A stretch of DNA of 32,836 nucleotides. Origin: Bacteroidota bacterium. GTDB taxonomy: Bacteria; Bacteroidota; Bacteroidia; Chitinophagales; Saprospiraceae. Below the pieces are notes generated by a model. It had not been told where the DNA came from. It saw only the letters and a program-made list of their open reading frames with translations, and did not search any database. The translations under genes were made by a program, and so were the position numbers. Of the stretch, positions 1 through 9,513 are shown piece after piece (positions within the stretch are counted from its first letter, which is position 1; the number at the start of each line of letters is the position of its first letter). Where the stretch lies: NCBI GenBank assembly GCA_009908745.1, contig JAAAOU010000156.1, positions 1 through 32,836 of the forward strand, written 5' to 3'.

Positions 1-589
1 TGAACCCTAAAGACCTTAGGAAAATCAGCAAAAAACTCAGCCTGCTGCTCCGCCACAAACCAGAACTATACGGCCTAACCCTCGACCGGCAAGGCTGGTG
101 TGAAGTCGATGCTCTTTTAGCTGCCTTTCGGCAAAATGGGCAAATACTCCCTCAAGAGATGCTGGAAACCGTGGTAAGCCAAAACGATAAAAGACGGTTT
201 AGCTTCAGCGAGGACGGGCGTCGCATACGCGCCAATCAAGGGCATTCCATTGATGTTGATTTGGGATACGAAGCCATGCAACCGCCGGAAACGCTCTATC
301 ACGGTACACAGCGACCCGGTTTTTAGGCCGTATTTTTGAGGTCGGGCTGCAAAAGCAACAGCGGCATCACGTCCATCTTTCCCCGGACTTAGAAACGGCC
401 TCAAAGGTGGGAACGCGGCATGGCAAGCTGGCCATATTAAGCATTGATGCAAACCGGATGGCAAATGATGGCCATATTTTTTACCGCTCGGCCAACGGCG
501 TATGGCTGACGGACCAAGTGCTTGTGAAATATTTTCAGCTTTACGAAGTGCCACCGACAACCAATAGGACACCCAAAGAGTTAGAATAA
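1..589 (+). pseudogene. kptA: RNA 2'-phosphotransferase (KptA/Tpt1), 5' edge partial and frameshifted
   Basis: KptA/Tpt1 enzymes move the 2'-phosphate from spliced or repaired RNA to NAD. The first part reads from base 3 (the A of the start codon would lie just outside the window) and contains the family motifs LLRHKPE, LDRQGW, DKRRFSFS, the QGHS segment and YHGT. It then hits a TAG at 324-326. The rest of the family, RFLGRIFEVGL, HHVHLSPD, VGTRHGK and ENGVWLT-like NGVWLTDQV, continues in another frame from about base 317 to the TAA at 587-589. A shift between 312 and 317 (one base lost or two gained) rejoins the two halves with family-like spacing, right after the YHGT motif. Identity of the family is clear. 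Whether this is a real pseudogene or a sequencing or assembly error cannot be told here. The gene ends 31 bases before the efflux adaptor. Confidence 0.85.
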
Positions 590-620
590 ATGTTATAACA
601 ACAATTCATCCAAACGCCCT

Positions 621-1715
621 ATGTCCAAAAAAGCTGTACGCATTACTGCATTGATTGCCGTTGTCCTGCTCGTGGCTGCTTTCTTCTTTTACCAGGATGA
701 GATACTCGGTGAAGATACGCCAAAGCCGGCAGCCGAAAGCTCAGAATCTACCGGTTCCGCACCGGAGGAAGCACCACCTATTCCTGTAGAAGCGGTAGTC
801 ACAGAAGCCAGCTCCCTACGCGATGCCATTTCAGTAAACGGCTCTACGGTGCCGAACGAAGAAGTAGCCATCACGGCGGAAGTGCCGGGCAAAATCGAAG
901 AGCTAGAGTTCGAGGAGGGGCAGTTTGTCAAAAAGGGGCAAGTACTGCTGCGCCTAGAAGATGAAGAGCTGCAAGCCGAACGGCAGCGGCTGGTCGTGCA
1001 GCGGCGCCTCAACCAGAAGATTGCCGAACGCCTCAAAGCCCTGTACGAAAAAGAGGGGGTCAGCCTGCAGGAATACGAGGTGGCCGCCGCGGAAGTCGAA
1101 AAAACCGAAGCGGAAATCGCCCTGCTCGACGCCCAGTTGGAAAAACGGGTGATCCGGGCACCCTTTGGCGGGCAGTTGGGGTTGCGCATGGTCAGCGAAG
1201 GCAGCTACCTGTCACCGGGCACCCCCATCGTGCAATTGATCAGCACCAACCCCATCAAGCTGGAATTTGACGTGCCGGAGAAGTACAGCCAAGCCGTGGA
1301 GGTGGGCAGCCGGGTGGAATTCCGGCTCGACGGCAGCGACCGCCGCTTCCACGCCAACGTCATCGCCCGGGAACCCAATATAGACCCCGACACCCGCACC
1401 CTGCGCTTCAAAGCTACCGCGCCCAACCCGGGCGGCGGCATATTGCCCGGCGCTTTTGCCGATGTACAGGTGGAACTGGAGGAATTTGCGGGGACCATAC
1501 TCGTGCCTACACAAGCCATCATTCCGGAGCTGAACAACAAAAAAGTCTTCCGCTACCGCAACGGGAAAGCAGAGCCCGCCATAGTGGAAACCGGCATCCG
1601 CCAAGAACGCTACATTCAGGTGGTTAAAGGCCTATCGCCCGGGGATACCGTCATCACCACCGGCCTGCTGCAAATCAAGCCCGGCGCTCCCGTCACCCTA
1701 TCCAAAATCCAGTAA
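621..1715 (+). CDS. RND efflux periplasmic adaptor (membrane fusion protein)
   Basis: This 364-residue protein should link an inner-membrane RND pump to an outer-membrane channel. Residues 7-23 form an N-terminal membrane anchor, followed by an acidic, proline-rich linker to about residue 55. A split lipoyl domain is visible: the first half around VPGKIEELEFEEGQFVKKGQ (residues 88-107) and the second around RAPFGGQLG (179-187). Between them lies a short charged alpha-helical hairpin (about 115-175). The beta-barrel follows (KLEFDVPEKY onward), then a C-terminal membrane-proximal domain ending in TGLLQIKPGAPV. Length and order match HlyD/AcrA-type adaptors. The stop lies only 4 bases before the pump start, so the two are surely co-transcribed. 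The short hairpin and the missing lipobox are ordinary for this group. The substrate cannot be told from sequence. Confidence 0.93.
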   Translation: MSKKAVRITALIAVVLLVAAFFFYQDEILGEDTPKPAAESSESTGSAPEEAPPIPVEAVVTEASSLRDAISVNGSTVPNEEVAITAEVPGKIEELEFEEGQFVKKGQVLLRLEDEELQAERQRLVVQRRLNQKIAERLKALYEKEGVSLQEYEVAAAEVEKTEAEIALLDAQLEKRVIRAPFGGQLGLRMVSEGSYLSPGTPIVQLISTNPIKLEFDVPEKYSQAVEVGSRVEFRLDGSDRRFHANVIAREPNIDPDTRTLRFKATAPNPGGGILPGAFADVQVELEEFAGTILVPTQAIIPELNNKKVFRYRNGKAEPAIVETGIRQERYIQVVKGLSPGDTVITTGLLQIKPGAPVTLSKIQ

Positions 1716-1719
1716 TGCC

Positions 1720-4700
1720 ATGAGTTTATCCTCCTTAAGCATCAAACGCCCGGTCCTCGCTACCGTCCTGTCCATTGTCATCGTGCTCTTTGGCGTTATT
1801 GGGCTGACTTACCTTGGCGTGCGCGAATACCCGAGCGTCGACCCGCCCATCATCACCGTACGGACCAACTACGTGGGGGCCAATGCGGATATCATCGAGT
1901 CGCAAATCACCGAACCGATCGAAGAAGCCGTAAACGGCATCGCGGGCATACGCTCCATCACTTCCGTCAGCCGCGACGGCCGCAGTACGCTTACTGTGGA
2001 GTTTGACTTGGAAGTCGACTTGGAAACCGCCGCCAACGACGTCCGCGACAAAGTATCGCAGGTGGTAGGCGAGCTTCCCCCCGACACGGACCCGCCCGTT
2101 GTTTCCAAAGCAGATGCCGACAGCGACCCCATCATTTTCCTCAATATCCAGAGCGATCAGCGCTCCTTGCTGGAGCTGACAGATATTGCCGAAAACGTCT
2201 TCAAAGAACGGCTGCAAACCATCAACGGCGTCAGCGAAATCCGCATCTGGGGGCAGAAGAAATACTCCATGCGGCTGTGGATTGAAGCGGACCGCCTAGC
2301 CGCCTATGGCTTGACGCCGCTTGATGTACAGCAGGCGCTGCAACGCGAAAACATCGAACTCCCCTCCGGCCGGGTGGAAGGCGCGAACACCGAGCTGACC
2401 GTCCGCACACAGGGCCGGCTGACCACACCGGAGGAATTCAATGACCTCATTCTGAAGGAAGACGGCGGCCGCATCGTCCGCTTCCGCGATGTGGGCTACG
2501 CCGAGCTCGGGCCCGAGAACCTGCGGACGGTGCTGAAACGCGACGGTGTGCCTATGGTCGGCAATGCCATCGTCCCACAGCCGGGTGCCAACAACATCGA
2601 AATTGCCGATGCTTTCTACGAGCGGCTGGAGCAGATCAAGAAAGACTTGCCCGCCGATATCCAACTGGGGATCGGTTTTGACAAAACCCAGTTCATCCGC
2701 GATTCTATTGACGAAGTGGAACAGACCATCTATATCGCGTTTGGGCTAGTGGTCATGATCATTTTCCTCTTCCTGCGCGACTGGCGGACAACCATCATAC
2801 CGGTCATCGTCATCCCCATTGCCCTGATCGGTGCCTTCTTTGTGATGTACGCCGCCAATTTTTCCATCAACGTGCTGACCCTGCTGGGCGTAGTGCTGGC
2901 CATCGGTTTGGTGGTGGACGACGCGGTGGTGGTGCTGGAGAACATCTACGCCAAAGTGGAGAACGGCATGACACCTTTGCAAGCTGCGCTGAAGGGAGCG
3001 GATGAAATCTTTTTCGCCGTAATCGCGACTACCGTGGCTTTGGTCGCCGTATTCATGCCCGTCATTTTCTTGCAGGGGCTGACCGGGCGGCTGTTCCGCG
3101 AATTTGGGGTAGTGATCGCCGGGGCGGTAGTGATCTCCTCTTTTGTCGCCCTGACGCTGACGCCCATGCTGTCCAGCAAAATACTCAAGCAACGCGCCCG
3201 GCACCCGTGGTTCTACCGGGTGACGGAGCCTTTCTTCGTGGCGCTGACCAACGGCTACCGGTCGACGCTCAACGGCTTTATGCGAGTCCGCTGGCTGGCC
3301 ATCGTCATCATGGCGCTGAGTGGTTGGTTGATTTACGACATTGGCAGTGGGCTGCCGCAGGAGCTGGCCCCGTTGGAGGACCGCAGCCGGATCCGCGCTT
3401 TTGCCCGCGCCCCCGAGGGCTCTACCTTTGAATACATGGACGCCTACACCAATGAGCTGGTCAAGGTGATGATGGAGCATATCCCCGAAAGCGAGGGTGT
3501 CATTTCGGTGACTTCGCCCGGCTTCGGTGCTTCCACTTCCGTCAACTCCGCTTTTGCCTTTGCGGTGCTAAGCGACCCGCAAACCCGGGAACGCAGTCAG
3601 ATGCAAATCCTCAACGATCTGCGCCCGGAAGTTGGCCAACTGACCGGCGCGCTGACCTACCTCAGCCAAGAGCAGAGCATTGGCAACCGCCGGGGCGGGC
3701 TGCCGGTGCAGTACGTGCTGCAAGCGCCGAGCTTCGAAAAACTGAAGGAAACCCTGCCCCGCTTTGTGGAAAAAGTGCGCCAAGACCCGACCTTCAGCTT
3801 CGTGGATGTCGATTTGAAATTCAACAAGCCCGAGCTGAATATCGAAATCAACCGGCAAAAGGCCCGCGACTTGGGGGTGTCGGTACTCGATATTGCGCAG
3901 ACGCTGCAGCTGGGGCTGAGCGGGCAGCGCTTCGGCTACTTCATCATGAACGGCAAACAGTACCAAGTGATCGGGCAGATACAGCGCGAGGGCCGGGATG
4001 AGCCGGTGGATGTGCGCTCGCTTTATGTGCGTAACGAATCGGGGCGTATGATCCAATTGGATAACTTGGTCACCTTCCGGGAGCAAACTACGCCGCCCAC
4101 GCTCTACCGCTTCAACCGCTTTGCCTCGGCCACCGTCTCCGCCGGGCTGGCGGGCGAGAATACCATAGGCGATGGCATTGAGGCCATGAACGCTATTGCC
4201 GACGAGACGCTGGGGGATGGTTTCTACACCACCCTCACGGGCACCTCCCGCGATTTTGCGGAAAGCTCTTCTAGCCTGGTGTTTGCGTTCGGCTTGGCGT
4301 TGATATTGATCTACCTGGTGCTCTCAGCGCAGTTTGAAAGCTTCCGAGACCCGTTTATCATCATGTTTACCGTGCCGCTGGCTTTGGCGGGTGCGGTGAT
4401 TTCGCTGCTGTTTTTTGATCAGACCCTTAACATCTTTAGCCAGATCGGCATCATCATGCTCATCGGGCTGGTGGCCAAAAACGGTATCCTCATCGTAGAA
4501 TTCGCCAACCAACGCAAGGAAGCCGGGCTCAGCCGGCTGGAGGCGATCAAGGAGGCTTCGGTGGCGCGCTTCCGCCCCATTCTCATGACGAGCTTGTCGA
4601 CCATACTGGGGGTACTGCCCATTGCGCTAGCCCTGGGTGCCGGTTCAGAAAGCCGCGTATCTATGGGTATTGCGGTCATCGGCGGGCTGGTTTTTGCCAC

Positions 4701-4815
4701 GGTTTTGACGCTGTATGTGATCCCGGCCATCTACTCCTACCTGTCGAGCAAGGAGGCCAAACGGTCTAAAAGAGAAGCCGAGCTGGCCGAAGCGGAAATG
4801 GAAGCGGCGGAGTAG
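1720..4815 (+). CDS. RND multidrug efflux permease (HAE1/AcrB-like)
   Basis: A 1031-residue inner-membrane proton-driven pump, the usual size for the HAE1 family. It starts with the family hallmark SIKRPVLATVLSIVIVLFG (TM1) and has two large periplasmic loops and two blocks of transmembrane helices (about 335-500 and 860-1005). The proton-relay aspartates are present as adjacent D400 and D401 in GLVVDDAVVVLENI, and the partner lysine is K920 in GLVAKNGILIVEFAN. It should therefore be active. The C-terminus is a short charged tail rich in Glu, Lys and Ala. It pairs with the adaptor immediately upstream. No TolC/OprM-type outer-membrane factor is encoded in the window, so the channel must come from elsewhere. 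MdtB/MexF-like drug export is likely, but substrate specificity is not readable. Confidence 0.95.
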   Translation: MSLSSLSIKRPVLATVLSIVIVLFGVIGLTYLGVREYPSVDPPIITVRTNYVGANADIIESQITEPIEEAVNGIAGIRSITSVSRDGRSTLTVEFDLEVDLETAANDVRDKVSQVVGELPPDTDPPVVSKADADSDPIIFLNIQSDQRSLLELTDIAENVFKERLQTINGVSEIRIWGQKKYSMRLWIEADRLAAYGLTPLDVQQALQRENIELPSGRVEGANTELTVRTQGRLTTPEEFNDLILKEDGGRIVRFRDVGYAELGPENLRTVLKRDGVPMVGNAIVPQPGANNIEIADAFYERLEQIKKDLPADIQLGIGFDKTQFIRDSIDEVEQTIYIAFGLVVMIIFLFLRDWRTTIIPVIVIPIALIGAFFVMYAANFSINVLTLLGVVLAIGLVVDDAVVVLENIYAKVENGMTPLQAALKGADEIFFAVIATTVALVAVFMPVIFLQGLTGRLFREFGVVIAGAVVISSFVALTLTPMLSSKILKQRARHPWFYRVTEPFFVALTNGYRSTLNGFMRVRWLAIVIMALSGWLIYDIGSGLPQELAPLEDRSRIRAFARAPEGSTFEYMDAYTNELVKVMMEHIPESEGVISVTSPGFGASTSVNSAFAFAVLSDPQTRERSQMQILNDLRPEVGQLTGALTYLSQEQSIGNRRGGLPVQYVLQAPSFEKLKETLPRFVEKVRQDPTFSFVDVDLKFNKPELNIEINRQKARDLGVSVLDIAQTLQLGLSGQRFGYFIMNGKQYQVIGQIQREGRDEPVDVRSLYVRNESGRMIQLDNLVTFREQTTPPTLYRFNRFASATVSAGLAGENTIGDGIEAMNAIADETLGDGFYTTLTGTSRDFAESSSSLVFAFGLALILIYLVLSAQFESFRDPFIIMFTVPLALAGAVISLLFFDQTLNIFSQIGIIMLIGLVAKNGILIVEFANQRKEAGLSRLEAIKEASVARFRPILMTSLSTILGVLPIALALGAGSESRVSMGIAVIGGLVFATVLTLYVIPAIYSYLSSKEAKRSKREAELAEAEMEAAE

Positions 4816-4947
4816 AAGAATAGGAAGTCGGTAGCGAGCGGTATACAAAACGCTTCTGGCCGAAAAAAGATAAACCAAATGCCCCACTGCTGGTTTTCAC
4901 TGTGATTTTGATTTTCCCAGAACGTAAACCCAAGCACAAGCGCCATA

Positions 4948-7197
4948 ATGAAGAGTCACCTGCGGCTTATATCCGTTACCGTATTTATACTGCTCGCCAT
5001 CATCAGCGGCTATTTTGTCACCCAACTGAAGTTCTCCTTCGACTTTGAACAGTTTTTTCCGGAGGGGGACGAGGACTTGGAGTTTTTTCGCGATTTCATC
5101 GAGAACTTCGAGGGGGATGACAACTTCCTGCTCATCGCAGTCCGCCGGGAAGGGGGCGCTTTCGAGCAGGATTTCCTGCAGCGTTTCCACCAGTTTTCCC
5201 TCGACACCCGCAAGTTGCCGCACGTGGAAGAAAGCCAGTCGCTGACCATGTTTTCCTACCCGGTCAAGACGCCATTCGCCATCACCTCGGTCCCGGCCAT
5301 CCACATTGACCAGCCGGAGCGCTACGCGGCGGACCGCAAGCGTATACTGAACGACGAGCGTTTTGTCCACAACCTTATTTCCGAAGATGGCGAGACGCTA
5401 GTGATTTTCCTGAAGACAATCCCCAGCATACAGCTCAGCCAAGCGGAGGAGCTGATAGAGGCACTCAACGGCCTGGTTGAAGAATACGAGTTTGAGGAAT
5501 ACCACTACCTGGGCAGGCCCTTTTTTCAGAAAGAACTGGTAGCCATGCAAAAACGGGAGATTACCGTATCGGCTATCATTTCGGGTATTTTGGTGACGCT
5601 GGTGATGTTCTTTTTGTTCCGTCGGCCGTGGGGCATATTCGTGGCGCTAGTGTCTATCGGGCTAGGTATGCTGCTGTTTATGGGGCTGCTGGGCGCTACC
5701 GGTCGGGAACTAAACGCCATGGCGGCGCTGTATCCCGTGCTGATGATTATCGTGGGTACCTCGGATGTCATACACATCATGTCGAAGTACATCGACGAGC
5801 TGCGCAAGGGGGAGCGGCAAGACCGGGCGATTGTAACGACCATAAAGGAAATCGGCTTGGCGACGCTGCTGACGTCTACCACCACCGCCATCGGCTTTGC
5901 GTCGCTGCTGACGAGCAAAGTCGGGCCCATACGCGACTTTGGGATCAATGCGGCCATTGGGGTGATGGTGGCTTATGTGACGGTTGTCTTTTTCACGACG
6001 GCCGTACTGTCATGGTTTCGGGCAGACCAGATCATCAAGCTGGGGCGCGGGCATGCTTTTTGGGAAAAATGGATGGACCGCTCTTACCGCTTCACGCTGC
6101 GCTATCCGGCGCGGATTGCCGTTGGCGGCATGCTCACACTGTTCATTGCACTGTGGGGCATCTCCAAAATCACGACCAACTACGGTATTATCAACAACAT
6201 GCCGATTGGTGAGAAAATCACGGAGGACTTCCGCTTCTTCGAGCAAAACCTGACCGGCTTCCGGCCGCTGGAGTTTGCCGTGACGGCCAAAGAAGGCTAC
6301 AAAGCCAATGACTGGGAAGTGATACAGGCGATGGCCAAAGTAGAAGACCATTTGAAAGAGTACCCCTCTATTCAGGCCGTAGCCTCTATCACTACCGTCT
6401 ACAAGAGCATCCACCAGATGATGAACAACAACGCGCCGGAAGCTTACGAGTTGCCCGATACCCGGGAGCAATTTCAGCGCTACCAGCGCCTAGCCACGCG
6501 CATCCCCAAAATGAATGTCAATGTGCTGCTGAGCAAAGACCGGGAAAAGGCGCGCATCACCTCCCGCATCAACGACGTAGGCGCGGATACCATCAAGCAG
6601 ATGGGGCAGCGCATCGACCGTTGGATTACCGAAAACACGGATACGTCGGTGGTGGCGTTCAAACGGACGGGTACGGGCTTGATCATTGACAAAAATGCGG
6701 AATACGTCCGCCGGGACCTGCTCTACGGACTAGGAACTGCTATCCTGATCGTGAGCTTGCTGATGGCCTTGTTGTTCCGCAACCTCAAAATGCTGCTCAT
6801 TTCGCTAGTACCCAACCTCTTTCCGCTCATACTGGCGGGGGCGCTGCTGGGTTTCCTGGGGATAGAGCTGGAGGCCGGGGTATCCATCGTGTTCGCCGTC
6901 ATTTTCGGTATCGCCGTGGATGACACCATTCACTTTTTGAGCAAATACAAGCTGGCGCGGAATAAAGGGCTGGAAGTAGAAAAAGCCATGCGCATCACCT
7001 TCTTGGAAACGGGCAAGGCGATTGTGCTGACCTCTATTGTGCTGTTTTTCGGCTTCTTGGTCATGCTGTTTTCCATCCACCCCCCCAGCGTAACCATCGG
7101 TTTGCTGATCAGTCTGACGCTGGTGAGCGCGCTGCTGAGTGATTTGCTGTTTATCCCGCTGCTAATCCGGCGGTTGATGCCTAATCAAAAAGGCTAA
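4948..7197 (+). CDS. MMPL/RND-superfamily exporter (HAE3-like, sterol-sensing-type)
   Basis: This 749-residue membrane protein has the internal two-fold repeat of the MMPL/RND superfamily: TM1, a periplasmic loop, and a five-helix bundle, twice. The paired signature segments are GTSDVIHIMSKYIDEL in the first half and GIAVDDTIHFLSKYKLARNKG in the second. The polar Asp residues there are the usual proton-coupling positions. It is shorter than HAE1 pumps because its periplasmic loops are small. Members export or move lipids and hydrophobic molecules, but the cargo here is unknown. It lies 132 bases after the HAE1 pump on the same strand and may be read from its own promoter. Its stop is 3 bases from the stop of the convergent moeA gene, leaving no room for a terminator between them. 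Confidence 0.88.
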   Translation: MKSHLRLISVTVFILLAIISGYFVTQLKFSFDFEQFFPEGDEDLEFFRDFIENFEGDDNFLLIAVRREGGAFEQDFLQRFHQFSLDTRKLPHVEESQSLTMFSYPVKTPFAITSVPAIHIDQPERYAADRKRILNDERFVHNLISEDGETLVIFLKTIPSIQLSQAEELIEALNGLVEEYEFEEYHYLGRPFFQKELVAMQKREITVSAIISGILVTLVMFFLFRRPWGIFVALVSIGLGMLLFMGLLGATGRELNAMAALYPVLMIIVGTSDVIHIMSKYIDELRKGERQDRAIVTTIKEIGLATLLTSTTTAIGFASLLTSKVGPIRDFGINAAIGVMVAYVTVVFFTTAVLSWFRADQIIKLGRGHAFWEKWMDRSYRFTLRYPARIAVGGMLTLFIALWGISKITTNYGIINNMPIGEKITEDFRFFEQNLTGFRPLEFAVTAKEGYKANDWEVIQAMAKVEDHLKEYPSIQAVASITTVYKSIHQMMNNNAPEAYELPDTREQFQRYQRLATRIPKMNVNVLLSKDREKARITSRINDVGADTIKQMGQRIDRWITENTDTSVVAFKRTGTGLIIDKNAEYVRRDLLYGLGTAILIVSLLMALLFRNLKMLLISLVPNLFPLILAGALLGFLGIELEAGVSIVFAVIFGIAVDDTIHFLSKYKLARNKGLEVEKAMRITFLETGKAIVLTSIVLFFGFLVMLFSIHPPSVTIGLLISLTLVSALLSDLLFIPLLIRRLMPNQKG

Positions 7198-7200
7198 TGC

Positions 7201-8424
7201 TCATCGAAGGGGGGCCCGGTAGAAAATCAACGGAAACACCTCTCCCGATGCGAAATGGTCGCGCCCCCTCGGCAATTCCAAGAAAGCATCGGCATCCACC
7301 AGGTTGGCCAAATCACCGGAGCCTTTTCCTTTCACAGGCTGCGCCATCAGCCGGCCGCTTTCAGCATCGTGCTGAGTGCGCACTTGCAGGAAATAGGTCA
7401 AGTCTCGCTGGAACGTGAAGTCTTCCGCCAGTGCCGCATAAGCGTAGCCCATCGGATCAAGCCCCAAGCTCTTACGCAACCAAGGGCGTACATAGCGATG
7501 CGTACACATAAAGGAAGACACGGGGTTGCCAGGCAGCGCAAAAACGGTGCACTGCCCCTCCACATCCCCGAACCAGAACGGTTTGCCCGGCCGTTGTTTC
7601 ACCTTATGGAAATGCTTCTGTACACCCAAAGCCTCCAATGCAGCCGGCACATAATCGTATTTCCCTTTCGAGACGCCGCCGCTTAACAAAATAACGTCGT
7701 AAGATTCGATACAGCGGCCCAGTGCTGCCTTTGTGGCTTCCAGCTCATCGTCGATGTGCAGCCGGTCCGCCTGAACACCCCAGCGGGCGAGTGCCATCTG
7801 TATGGTGTGCGAATTGGAGGTCCGGATTTGGTGGAGGGCGGGCGATTCGTGGACTTCCACCAGCTCATCCCCGGTAGAAACGATGACGGCGGTAGGCATT
7901 TTGGCGACTGTCAGCTCGGGCAGCCCTACGGTAGCCGCCACGCCGATCTCTGCGGAAGAAAGCACCGCCCCGGATTGGACGATCAGCGTCCCCTCCTTGC
8001 GGTCCAGCCCTTGAAGGTGTGCATTCTGGCGGGATTTGACTTTGGCACCTTCCTGAATGACCGCCTGCCCATCGGCTAGCTCTACATCCTCATAGCGGAT
8101 GACAGTGTCCGTGCCGGCCGGCAATACGGCGCCGGTCATGACCTCTAGGCAGGCATTAGGGTCTTTCAACTGTAATTGTGGGCTGCCGGCCGCTTGGGTG
8201 GCTTCCACAGGATAGACCCGTTGCCCGGCTTCGTAGGCCGCCCACTGAATGGCTATGCCGTCCATTCGCACTTGCGTAAACGGCGGGAAGTCACGGTCGG
8301 CCCGGATATCCTGCCGCAGCACCCGGCCGCGGCACTCGTACAGGGGCCGCTGTTCCTCGCCAAAGGAGCGGGTACGGGCCAATACAATCTCGGTAGCTTG
8401 CTGTATATCCAACATAAGGCTCAC
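7201..8424 (-). CDS. moeA: Molybdopterin molybdotransferase MoeA
   Basis: MoeA inserts molybdate into adenylylated molybdopterin, the last step of basic molybdenum cofactor synthesis in the cytosol. The 407-residue length is typical. Visible motifs are the N-terminal substrate loop FPPFTQVRMDGIAI (the MDG/MDGYA-like site), TGAVLPAGTDTVIRYED, the STGDEL motif, SGGVSKGKYDYV (nucleotide-binding loop, SGGVS.G..D), the PGKP segment and the LPGNPVSS motif. The gene is the last of a minus-strand run and its start lies 6 bases after the stop of the upstream lipoprotein gene. It ends nearly against the convergent exporter gene. Together with moaA and the formate-dehydrogenase-like gene upstream, it points to local cofactor supply for that enzyme. 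No moaC, moaE, moaD or mobA is seen in the window. Confidence 0.95.
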   Translation of the reverse strand: MSLMLDIQQATEIVLARTRSFGEEQRPLYECRGRVLRQDIRADRDFPPFTQVRMDGIAIQWAAYEAGQRVYPVEATQAAGSPQLQLKDPNACLEVMTGAVLPAGTDTVIRYEDVELADGQAVIQEGAKVKSRQNAHLQGLDRKEGTLIVQSGAVLSSAEIGVAATVGLPELTVAKMPTAVIVSTGDELVEVHESPALHQIRTSNSHTIQMALARWGVQADRLHIDDELEATKAALGRCIESYDVILLSGGVSKGKYDYVPAALEALGVQKHFHKVKQRPGKPFWFGDVEGQCTVFALPGNPVSSFMCTHRYVRPWLRKSLGLDPMGYAYAALAEDFTFQRDLTYFLQVRTQHDAESGRLMAQPVKGKGSGDLANLVDADAFLELPRGRDHFASGEVFPLIFYRAPLR

Positions 8425-8430
8425 GACGGT

Positions 8431-9345
8431 TTATTTTGGTTGGCAATTTAGCTCCACTTGCAGAAGGTCGGGCACGATGAAAGGCTCGCTTGACAGCGTA
8501 TCCGCAGTCTCACAGTCTTTGATACGCAACAGCACTTGGCTGCCGTATTCTCGCTCTACCACCCGGTAGCTAGGGGTAGCATCGGCCTTGCTGTCAAAAG
8601 CTTTGATTGTGACTTCAAACATACTGACGCTCCTGCCTTTATTGCCTAGGTCAATGCCCGCGAGCCCTTCTACCTGCCCTATGAGCTTGACAACGTCCGG
8701 AATCGTAGCCGTGTACTCAAGCGGCGGTTCAATAGGGTACACCGTCCCGCTTTGATTTTCCTTTAGCTTGACTTCAGAGAGCTGTATGGTCCGGCGCATA
8801 TCCGACATGAACACCCGGTCGGTCTGCTTTTCATCGTAGCTTAGCGTAAAGGTCTGCCCCCCCGGAATCACCGGCCCGTCGTAATCAGGCCAACAGGCCG
8901 AGGGTGTAGCTTGGCTAGGCGGTTCGAGTGTGGTATAATGGTTGAATAACCGTACCTCTTCATCCGGCAATACATATAGGATGGAAGAAGTCGCCAGCCG
9001 TACTTCCTCGCTGTCGGTCTGCTTCACGATCGAAAGGGATCGGTGCCCTTGGTCCGAGGGGATATTGACATTCCAGTACACTAAATTGTTCCGCGAACCA
9101 TCCACCGGCTCCGGCTCCACCTCCACTTCGGCCTTGTCTAGGCGGATGGTGATATACTCCGGAGGCACATTCGCAGTAAACAGGCGAATACTGCGGCCCG
9201 GGCAAGAGGCGTTTACCCAAATGGGGTACTCCGGTATGATAGCGGTTGGCGCCCCAAAGGCCTGTTCGTCAGCATCTTGTTGCTCCGTTTGGCAAGCAGG
9301 CAACAGTAGTAACAGCGATACCGCCATTAACACGCTTATTCTCAT
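8431..9345 (-). CDS. Hypothetical lipoprotein inside the molybdopterin operon
   Basis: A 304-residue protein of unknown function. The frame is open for another 32 codons upstream, but the ATG at 9345 is preferred because it gives a textbook lipoprotein signal: MRISV, a leucine-rich core, then LLPAC with the lipidated Cys at residue 18. The mature part looks beta-rich and extracytoplasmic, with segments such as PEYPIWVNASCPGRSIRLFT and several Cys residues (for example ACWPDYDGP and CETADT). I recognise no domain. It follows moaA by 168 bases and runs into moeA with a 6-base gap, so it is probably co-expressed with cofactor genes. Whether it takes part in formate or oxyanion handling at the envelope is only a guess from position. 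The start choice is fairly sure, the function is not. Confidence 0.75.
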   Translation of the reverse strand: MRISVLMAVSLLLLLPACQTEQQDADEQAFGAPTAIIPEYPIWVNASCPGRSIRLFTANVPPEYITIRLDKAEVEVEPEPVDGSRNNLVYWNVNIPSDQGHRSLSIVKQTDSEEVRLATSSILYVLPDEEVRLFNHYTTLEPPSQATPSACWPDYDGPVIPGGQTFTLSYDEKQTDRVFMSDMRRTIQLSEVKLKENQSGTVYPIEPPLEYTATIPDVVKLIGQVEGLAGIDLGNKGRSVSMFEVTIKAFDSKADATPSYRVVEREYGSQVLLRIKDCETADTLSSEPFIVPDLLQVELNCQPK

Positions 9346-9391
9346 GTAATTGTAAGTTGATTTTTCCCGTAATCTCAGCGGACGGCTAAAA

Positions 9392-9416
9392 GCGGGAAGT
9401 CGGCTTTTCCCGTCGC
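9392..9416 (-). terminator. Weak hairpin with short T run between moaA and the lipoprotein gene
   Basis: Read on the minus strand, CGGGAA (9412-9407), an 8-base loop and TTCCCG (9398-9393) form a short stem, followed by GC and then TTTT. A second GC pair beyond a 3-base bulge would extend it. It could attenuate transcription after moaA, but the stem is short and the T run has only four bases, so this is a weak candidate. Confidence 0.25.
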
Positions 9417-9513
9417 TCAACCAACTCCACCAAAATGGCAAAGGAAGTAGTTAACAATGATGCTTCCGCCGGCGCAGCACGGGAAACCCATCAGGTTCGG
9501 TCACCAGGATAAA

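Noticed and set aside
2746-3480. Long minus-strand open frames inside the RND pump and other genes
   Set aside because: They overlap strongly supported genes, have low-complexity His/Gln/Arg-rich translations and no recognisable motif. They are by-products of GC-rich codons.
9346-9513. Molybdenum cofactor or cobalamin riboswitch before the lipoprotein/moeA pair
   Set aside because: The gap has a short hairpin and a GGGAAACC-like stretch, but I could not match the conserved core of either riboswitch class. A covariance-model scan would settle it.
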